Origin: Lepidurus packardi
Taxonomy: Eukaryota > Arthropoda > Branchiopoda > Notostraca > Triopsidae
NCBI GenBank assembly: GCA_023053545.1
Contig: JAKZAN010000005.1
Span: 10,788,001-10,852,000 of the forward strand
Direction: 5' to 3'
Length of the DNA: 64,000 nt
Below, in pieces: positions 56,118 through 64,000 of this stretch. The position numbers and the translations under genes are program-made. Position 1 is the stretch's first letter. Each line of letters begins with the position of its first letter. The notes beneath the pieces were generated by a model. It saw only the letters and a list, made by a program, of their open reading frames with translations. It was not told the DNA's origin and did not search any database.

Positions 56118-59100
56118 ATGAAGACGTTTCTCTGGATTTGCCTTGTGGGAATTGCGGTTGCGACGCCTTTTGAGTCGTAAGTTGGATTTTAATTTAACTT
56201 AATTTTGATTTAGGTGTTACGTAATCGAAGTGAATTTACCATCTTATTTAGATTACCTTGAGAAAGCTAGTTTTGAGACTCGGAGTTAGATTAGGGTTGC
56301 AGCGAAAGATGTTTACTGGTTGAATTTAAGAATAAACTAGAAAGATGAAGACAAGATCGTTCTGTTTTACTTTGAAAAAATGGCTAATTAAGTTAATTTA
56401 AATTAATTAATTTGTTAAGGGAAAGAACCTTGTTGACAGGAAAGCTTTGTAACATTGGCTTGTTTACAAAATGTTTTAATGTAAAGGAATTTTGCAAAAC
56501 AAATCTACGAAATTGTTTTAAATAGACTTGTGAGTAATAAGCGCCTTCTCTTCGCGCAGGTTAAGGGCGGTTTATCGTTCACTTTTCATTTCTGTTTATG
56601 AAAATGTGCAAATTACAGCGTGCACATGTTCACCTTTACAAGTGGCGAAAACTATTGAATAATTGTAGTACAGTTCGTTCATTCCTTGTGTCACTTTCAA
56701 ATCGAATTCTACGGCTTCAAAGCGCTAATTTACGTGATCTTTCGCTGTTACTTGGTAGGAGAAGCATTCTAAGCGAAACTGATGAAGCTGAAGAGCGTTT
56801 CGAGGTTTCTATTCCAAATGAAGGTAACGGATCAGAGCCGAAGCTGATGACTTTACAAGAAATTCAGGCTTTATTAGCCCGGCGTGTGGCAGTACCTTTA
56901 TCTAGCGAGTCCGATTCTCTTCACTTACTCGCCTTTGGTTCCTCCTCTTCCATCGCGCCTCCCCCGGCCAACGTCGCCAGCGTCGTTTCCTCCGTTAAAA
57001 CCATCATGGCCTCGGAAATGGCGCAACTTCTAAACCTGCCTAAGCCTGCAATGGTTATCACAGCCACCGAAGGCACCACTACCGTCGCCCTTCCCGAAAC
57101 AACCTTCACGCCATCTACCGACCATCCTAATAATGTCGAGGAAGGTCCAGTGGAACTTTTAGTGCCTTCACAACCAGAAATTGCGCCCAAAAGTGACGAT
57201 ATTTACGTCACCACAGTAGAAAGCGTGGAAATGACCACGGAAATGGTCTTTACGACGCCTTTGGCTGAGGAAAGCGAGTTTGAGCATTTACTAGAAGGGG
57301 CAGAGCCGGAGCCTAAACCGGTCCAGTACGCGGCTTGGCCAGCGGAAGGCTATCATGGTCATCATGATCACCATGATGATCACGATCACCACGATCATCA
57401 TCACCACCACGAGCACCATCATCACCATCATCATGAAGAAGAGTTGATCAGCTTAGGACCTGCACCTACGTATAATAGAGGACTTTTGGTGACGTCAGAC
57501 CGCCAGGTGGCCGAGTTAAGAGCACTAACCAGCGCAGCCAATCATTTATCTTGGCAGGTTCGTTTATTTCAATTCCATTAAATTTAATTTCATCAGTTCA
57601 TTTTCAATTCCAATGTTAGTTTTGGGCTTTAGGAGTAAACTTGAATAATTTGTTCGAATCTTCTGATTATTGCAATCTCTTCAAGTCTAACCAAATTTAT
57701 TACATTTGTTTATTATTTCGATAGTCATTATATCGATAGTTAATTATTTCTTCGCAATAATTAACTATCGATTGTATCGTGTAGTGTTATCCTTGAAGAT
57801 ATTTTCCACATTTCTTAAGAATTTCTTCGGGATTACCTTAGATAGAATTTAATTGAATTTGATTTGTTTCTAATTAGGTTTGGAGCAAGCTGTCAAGTAC
57901 CGCTGGTGATGATTCGATAGTGATGTCGCCAATAAGTCTTATTTCTGCGTTAGGTAACCTAAACATAACATTTGCACAAGAAGAATTTATGATTTTCTTA
58001 CGTTGACTTTAGGAATGGCATTTTTGGGCGCTCGGAGCACTTCATTAGATGCTTTAGACGCAGCGTTAGGGTTAGATGCCTTGGCTACAGTCAACCCTCA
58101 CTTGCATTTACGCCAAGTTGCGCAAGAAGTGCCACAAGTGGCTTCCTTTGCACATGGACTCTTCCTCCAGACCGTAAGATTACGTTGCAGAATCATCTCC
58201 TGAGCTAAATTTTCCATTCTTAACCGTTTAGGATGAAGGAAGACCTGTTTTAGACGTTTACCGTGCGCGTTTGCAAACTCTATACGACGCAACCGTAGCA
58301 GAAGTAGACAGTCCAGCAACTTTAAGACGTGCCGCCATGCAGCTCATCTCCAGATTACTCAAAACGCAATCAATTCCAGCCACAGTCTCGGATAGAGACA
58401 TTCCTAAACTTCGACCACCCCTAGGCTTACTATCTTCCAGTTTTCTTCAGGTAATAAGATCAGTGGATTTATTAAAAATTTCTTACCTTCTCTACATTTT
58501 AAATCACTAAATTCCAACCCGTAGATAGATAAATAAATTTCACATATTTGTAGGTAAACTTTCCTGATGGTCAAGGCGGGGAAATGGATTATCTTGCGTT
58601 ACCTGGCTCTGCGCAGGTCAGTTCGCGCAGAGTAGTTTCCGTTAGTGCCGTTTCGCGCCAAGGAACCTTTATGGCTGGGTTAGTTTGCTTGCTGGGACGA
58701 AAAATCGTCTTTTTGCAGCTTAAAATAAGTTTGAACTATTCTTAACCGTTTATTCTTGTAGGTACGACCCATATCTGGATGCCACAGCTGTGGCGATACC
58801 TACAGGAAATGAAGTTTGGAATAAATCGACGTTGAGTCTGATTTTGGTCTTGCCAGGCTCGCTAGGAAAATTCGACGCTGGCGGACCAGGTTTACACGCA
58901 TTAGAAGAGCGTTTAGCTAGCAGGAATGGCACCTGGGATAGTTTATTGAAAAGTCTACAACCTCGGGCGTTGAATGTGCGATTCCCTCAGTTGTCAGTTA
59001 AGAATCAGTTGCAATTAGGAAGGTCGATTATGGCGGTTAGAGCTCAACCAGGGACGGATAGTCCAGGATTAGCTACCTTGTTTGATCCCGATAAAGCAGA

Positions 59101-59317
59101 TTTCTCTGGTTTGGCTAAAACGGACACTCCTTTGCATTTGGTTGACGTAGCCCAAGTGAATCAGATCAAAATTGGGTTGAAAGAGGATTGGGCGAACACT
59201 CAAGCTGGGGGCGTGGAAGGGGCGGAGTCGTTAGTTATAAATAGGGCTTTTTTATATGCTGTGCGTCATAATCCTTCCGGTCTGTTGCTCTTTAATGGAC
59301 GCTATGTTAAGCCATGA
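56118..59317 (+). CDS. Serpin with long N-terminal extension and His-rich segment, 664 aa
   Basis: Exons are 56118-56176, 56759-57557, 57878-57953, 58013-58173, 58232-58450, 58554-58678 and 58762-59317. Signal peptide MKTFLWICLVGIAVA. About 270 extra residues follow, acidic and Thr/Pro-rich, ending in a His/Asp run (from EGYHGHHDHHDDHDHH at about residues 225-255), a likely zinc/copper binder. The serpin fold then runs VWSKLSSTAGDDSIVMSPISLISALGMAFLGARSTS, through LILVLPGSLGKF, to the C-terminal FLYAVRHNPSGLLLFNGRYVKP. The hinge reads KEDWANTQAGGVEGAESLVI instead of a small-residue xEGTxAAAAT hinge, so inhibitory activity is doubtful. Single domain, about 400 residues of serpin core. Large insect-type serpins with insertions exist, but I cannot assign an orthologue. 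Confidence 0.92.
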
Positions 59318-62022
59318 TTGTTTTCATTGTAATTTATTGTTATGTCCTTCGCAAATTCAGTTGTTTGATGTTAAAATGACAGTTGAACATAAAACGTGTC
59401 TCCACATTTTGAATCACTTTGAATAACATTCTTTCCGTTGCTGTCAAAAATAACTATTTGTTTCAAGAATAACCTGCAGTGAAGAATTGTGAACTAGATT
59501 TTTAGAAGTAATTGAAACGGCCACAAAAGTTACGAAAATAGTAGTTCAACTAGTAGTTAGGTATTTAACTACTGCCCTTACATTTTGCCGTTTTCCATCC
59601 TACTTTTTTATCTCGTCTATCTGGGTTGTACTGAGCTACTTTTAATGGCTAGTTACTGCAAGTTAAACCTTAGAAAAAGATATTTTATTTAAGAGTTCCG
59701 TTGGATTTGAATTTCGCGAGCTACTGAAATGGCCACAAGGGGCGCTCTGCCCAGCTTGCAGCCTGTCGCCTCTCCTCAGTCGTGCTCGAGCAGCCGAAAG
59801 AGCTGCATATCGAGCCTGGACCTGTCGTCGTGATTAGTGTTTTGGGATAGTTTTGTTTTTAAGCTAAATTTGATAACTTAATCTTTGTAGTTACGGAGAA
59901 CTTTCCTGACGATTCATGAACACGAATCCTTGATCCTTAATTCTTCGCCTGTTATGTAAATGAAGCTGAGCGAAAACAAGGTGTGCCACGTGAGAGAGTT
60001 ATGTAGTGCGGCCCTGGGTTTAGGAAAGTTTGTTTAAAATTTATCTAATAGTTTAATAGAATAGATCGGTAATAAGAAAGTGAATATAATATAATCAACA
60101 TTATAGTTGTTGGATTGTGCAGTTCGAACGCTTGAAGAACTTTTGCCAAATCCGTAACTGCACCGGTCTCTTGGTAAATATATAATGTGCCATGTTTTTG
60201 TATTAATTTCAAACCTAGTGTATTTCCCTTAGGTACTGTTTAACGTAAGTGGTGATATATAGGAAGAGAAGAGGACTATTGAACGACCCTAAATAAGATT
60301 CCATGCTGCTTTCATGAACCAGTGGACCTTCTGGCTGTGAATCTGGTGGGTTATGTGTATTTCGTATCAATTATTAACCCTTCTAATTGCGGCTTTTGTA
60401 CTTTAGGGCAAGATTGGCACATTAGAAGGATCCCGGTGTTCAGCTTAGTAGTCTTTGTGTTCGACTTTATGTATTATTATAAGTTTTTTGAGAATTGAGT
60501 AGAATTGTAACGCTTGTTTTCCCATGTTTCTGCTTTTCTTGTAAATGTATCCTTCAAAAACATTGCTCCCGCTCAGTTTTGCAAATCTGTTAAAAGTTTT
60601 GTTCTGTAAGCTTATTTATTTCCAAAAATTGGATTCTAAAATTATGCAAATGAGATGTTGTTCCCTACCCCCGCAATTCCTTGCTATTTGTTTTACATTA
60701 ACCGTTCTCCGTAAAAGATAGTTTCCGAAAAGTAATTTTTCTTGTAAGATTTGCAATTTTTAAAATAAAAGAGATAATTAAAAAAATTCATGATTTTTCG
60801 AAAAATCCGCTAAAAGGGGTGTGTCCTGTGCAAAAAGGACGAATCCTATTGGTGGACTGGACCAAAAAGGGGGCGTGGCTCCTTTTCGAGCTGGGAAAGC
60901 GTTCTCAGGGCTTTTCTCCATAAGGAATAATGCTGTATCAAGGGGGTCCCCTTCAAAAATCGTCAAAAATTGAGAGCCTCGCCCCTTTCCCCGTTCCCAA
61001 CTCCCCTGCTCAATTTCCTATCCCCGATATTCGAGCTCATGTTGCCGAAGCCACACAATTTTGAATATAGGAATAGGAACCTTGAAGGGATGGAACAAGG
61101 TACAGAGAAAGGGAGCCATTTTATTTTCAATTTTTTTTACGAAATAAATTGCCTCGACCGGGTTTCGAACCGAGGACCTCTCGATCCCAAGGCTTGCGCC
61201 TTATCCACTCGGTCATCCGGTTATAGAAGTCGGGTGTTGAAACATCTATAAATACAATGTATGAACAATGCTGGTGTAGTGTCTATATGGTTATCATCAA
61301 TCTTTTGTTCGATTTTTAAAAATGTGACGCTTCGCCTATGGGAATACCTTGTATTTTCTACAAGTTCTCATTATTATATTGTATTCCTTTATTTTTATTT
61401 ACGAGTAAAAATCATTCAAAAATAATTACAAGGCCATTTATTTGCTTTAGTTCTTTTTGTATTAAAGGTTCACAAAATATATATTTTTCCAAATGACAAC
61501 ACCTATGGTCGCACTTAACTGCCAGCTGTGTCCAACAATACTTACGTCTTGAAGCCAAAATAAACAATCCGTAGTCATTCCACAATGTTTCGATTGGATT
61601 TCTTCATTTTCGGACGAACCAAATAAAACGCACAAAATAGCAATTTTTGCAATTTTCATGATAACTTTGGGTTCATATTGTGTCCTCTTCATTTGGTAAA
61701 TAAACTCGGTTGCTCTACACTGTACGGTACATCGTAATACACGGTAGCCACCAAATCACGTGTTTATTCGTCAATAGACCATGGCTCTACTTAAGACACT
61801 TACGCTATACCTCACATCTAAATTAAATTCATTGAGAACTAATCTATACTCACTGAACTTCATTACTGTCAGTATATGGAATTACACAGGTAACTTAATT
61901 CACACAAAAATGTCATTACACAAGGAATCAATTGAATGTCTGTGAATTCTTTGCTCATTATTAAGCATGATTAAATAGTCTATAATAATAAAGCGAGAAA
62001 GATTAGAATGGTATAGCCCGTC
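59318..62022. other. 2.7-kb gene-free stretch before the adhesion GPCR
   Basis: Serpin 3' UTR, then no supported coding sequence. A GC-rich island at about 59735-59830 (gctcgagcagccgaaagagc) could be a promoter or first non-coding exon. A second GC-richer patch is at 60815-60990. A tRNA-like pseudogene lies at 61143-61222. Confidence 0.45.
61143..61222 (-). pseudogene. tRNA-like sequence, probably a pseudogene
   Basis: The minus strand reads gatgaccgagtggataaggc (A-box-like) and ctcggttcgaaacccggtcg (B-box-like) about 40 nt apart. The expected acceptor strands (5' aaccgga, 3' tcgaggc) and the anticodon stem do not pair, so a functional tRNA is unlikely. A tRNA-derived SINE head is an alternative. 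Confidence 0.4.
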
Positions 62023-64000
62023 TCATTCGCCTTCTATTTTTTGGTGTGCTACCCTTCCCCGATGGAAGAAAAGCAGGAAGATGACACAACCTTGAAGGGA
62101 ATTGAAAATGCAGAAGAGGTAACTAAATAACGTTTGCACTTGTCCTATGGCTAACAAGCCGAAAGTCCAGGATAAGCCCAACAAGAAAAAAATCCCTACA
62201 GCTGTATGAAGCGACAACCTGTGTGGTTGCTGGGTAATGCTAAGCTTAGAGTTCGTGCAACCAACCTTGACTATGATAAGCACGTAAACAAACAGGTTGA
62301 TTACGGTGATAGTACCGACGACAGGTAGCAGAGTATAGTAGAAGCCTGGGGTGGTCAGCCAGCAATGCTTGCCATTTGTATACGAGTATACGCCCAGTTC
62401 TGTAGACAGGAGGATAATAACAGCGAGACAGGGTACCAACCACGCAAATAGACACGCTTTAAGCATAAAATTCGAGGTATTGATGCCCCTGACTTTCACG
62501 AATAGACAGTAATAGTAGTAGGCTTCCATAAGCATCCATAAGAAAACCACAAGCACAAAATAATGCAGCAATGCTGCGACAAACAAGCAATTAACTGGAT
62601 TCTCAGTTTTGTCAAAGCCTGACAAGAAGGTTGTCAAAAGTGCAGTCAAAGACAAAGACTGTTGGAAAAGAAGATGGTGGCCGTAGAACCCAGGCCTGCG
62701 CACTCGAAATCTAGGGATAACCACGTAAGCACATATGACCCCAACCAATCCCAAGAGAGACATAGCACAACCTATTATGGTGATCCAATCCAGAATTGTG
62801 TCATGGACAGTATCCGTAGTTTCCTGGTTAAAAGCGTACAAAGCTGTGAACGCAGAAAAGTGATTGCACTGGCAATGGACTAACCCTTTCACAATGCCTT
62901 GGTACCAGCAACCATACGTGGACCAGCCTCCCTTGTCATCGTTGGCTTTTGGATTCCAGAACACACAGATAATGCTAATCGACGGACTGCTCATGTTCAC
63001 TGGCTCTAGTGGTCGAAAGTAGAGGTTCACAGGTTCGGAGAGATTGTACACGGGTCCGCCGCGTATTCCAACTTGTATCATGCCACTAAAAGCAGTGTAG
63101 TTGGCAGCTAAAACTTCCTCGTGGTCTGCATTGCTGGAATTCATATGGTAGACATCGGCGTATTGGATGTTTGCCGCTAAGGCAGCGTCAGCCAAACGTA
63201 ATGTACGGTGATACACGAATCCAACTGTCGATACTTCTGCTCTTGACATTCTTAAGTTGCTCACGTTAAAAGTCACGGTAACATCGTATTCGTCGTTAGG
63301 CGGTTGTGCAGAAGGATTTCGGATGATCTTCGTGTTTTTGACACTACCTTTTAATCCTCCATATGTATACAGTATGCTTTGGGAACCCGTTGGATCTATG
63401 ACATCACCCCGAAATCCGGAAGCTATTAAAGTGATATTGCTCAGGTTTGGATTGGTAAGCATGTGTTCTAGGCCTGTCAGGAAGCAATTCGATGCATTTG
63501 AATTCTTTTGAGCGGCAGTCAAGGTTTCGGTAGTGAAGTGCAGTACCTATTTAACAGACGTACACTGTGTGGAATACTGTATAGCCAGTTAAGAGCTACT
63601 CGGAAGCTTAAAATTTGCCCAATGTGATTAGTACTATACCTTATCAATGATAACCGCTATACGGTTTGCATTAACTTCACTAACGTTTGTTTCTACAGAA
63701 GTTTCTAATAATAACAATGCTGCACGCTGAACAATGTCAGCAGAAGGTTCGGAACCTCGGATGTTTTTCTCCAACTCGGCTAACTTCAAAGCGGTCTGAT
63801 TTTGTGAGGTGTTTCCAGCTTCAGATGTTCGTTTTTTATACAAATAAAAATTGTTAGTTTATAGTAAACGTTTTATGTATAATACGTGCTTGGATTTGGC
63901 TGGGTCTTGTTAGGTCTTTCTTTTCTTACCACGCAATAGCATTTGAGAACACGATAAGAATTATAATCTTGCAGGATAACAGGGATTTTATCTGATGTCA
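62023..64000 (-). CDS. Adhesion G-protein-coupled receptor, 5' partial
   Basis: Class B2 receptor. Sure exons are 63818-63640 (upstream border tentative) and 63546-62023, joined in phase at IIDK/VLHF. A further piece may lie at 64000-63930, but its phase does not fit the next exon, so the 5' end is unresolved. The N-terminal part is GAIN-domain sequence. The GPS motif follows (CVFWNPKANDDKGGWSTYGCW..CQCNHFSAFTALYAF), then seven helices: TILDWITIIGCAMSLLG, HLLFQQSLSLTALL, CLFVAALLHYFVLVVFLWML, FAWLVPCLAVIILL, YYTLLPVVGTITVINLFVYV, GIFFLLGLSWTFGLLA and LFSYLFCIFNSLQGCVIFLL. The tail is only about 14 residues (HRGRVAHQKIEGE). The cleavage triplet is HFS rather than the usual HLT/HLS. Subfamily not assigned. 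Confidence 0.88.

Noticed and set aside
61143-61222. Functional tRNA on the minus strand
   Set aside because: Box-like words are present, but acceptor and anticodon stems do not pair; listed only as a pseudogene.

Overview
The window is nuclear DNA of an animal, most likely an arthropod or close panarthropod relative. Genes have many short GT-AG introns. They encode metazoan proteins (ZNF598, ZCCHC4, CFAP58, a TRC8-type RING ligase, WBP2, an astacin, TMEM94, a serpin, an adhesion GPCR), and secreted repeat-protein genes sit behind sharp TATA boxes. RNA genes include U6 snRNA and an intron-containing tRNA-Tyr. The species cannot be named from this sequence.

Layout: 1-13.6 kb is ordinary housekeeping sequence, with ZNF598 (5' end cut by the window edge), ZCCHC4, an unrecognised secreted protein, a CFAP58-type coiled-coil protein and, on the minus strand, a TRC8/RNF145-type membrane E3 ligase. 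From 14.4 to 40.1 kb lies an array of five plus-strand genes for secreted proteins made almost wholly of Tyr/Pro/Ala repeats ([18 protein letters not shown]). Two (14481, 17041) form one subfamily and three (21113, 30955, 39033) another. Between the last three sits a block, present twice, holding a sushi-domain transmembrane receptor gene, a U6 snRNA gene and a spacer. From 40.9 to 64 kb the sequence returns to conserved genes: WBP2, an astacin (minus), TMEM94 with a tRNA-Tyr in an intron, a His-rich serpin and the 3' part of an adhesion GPCR (minus, cut by the right edge).

The main finding is the history readable in the array. The middle repeat gene (30955) has the upstream flank and 5' coding part of the third gene, but the 3' coding part and downstream flank of the first, with a switch inside the coding repeat near 31.69-31.72 kb. 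That is the expected product of unequal crossing over between two repeat genes, which also duplicated the receptor and U6 genes between them. The first U6 copy carries a 2.1-kb insertion flanked by a 6-bp direct repeat; the second is intact.

Coding structures were assembled by eye from reading frames, splice consensus and phase. Functions of recognised genes rest on family knowledge. The role of the YPAPA proteins (cuticle, silk, glue or other secreted material) is inference from composition.
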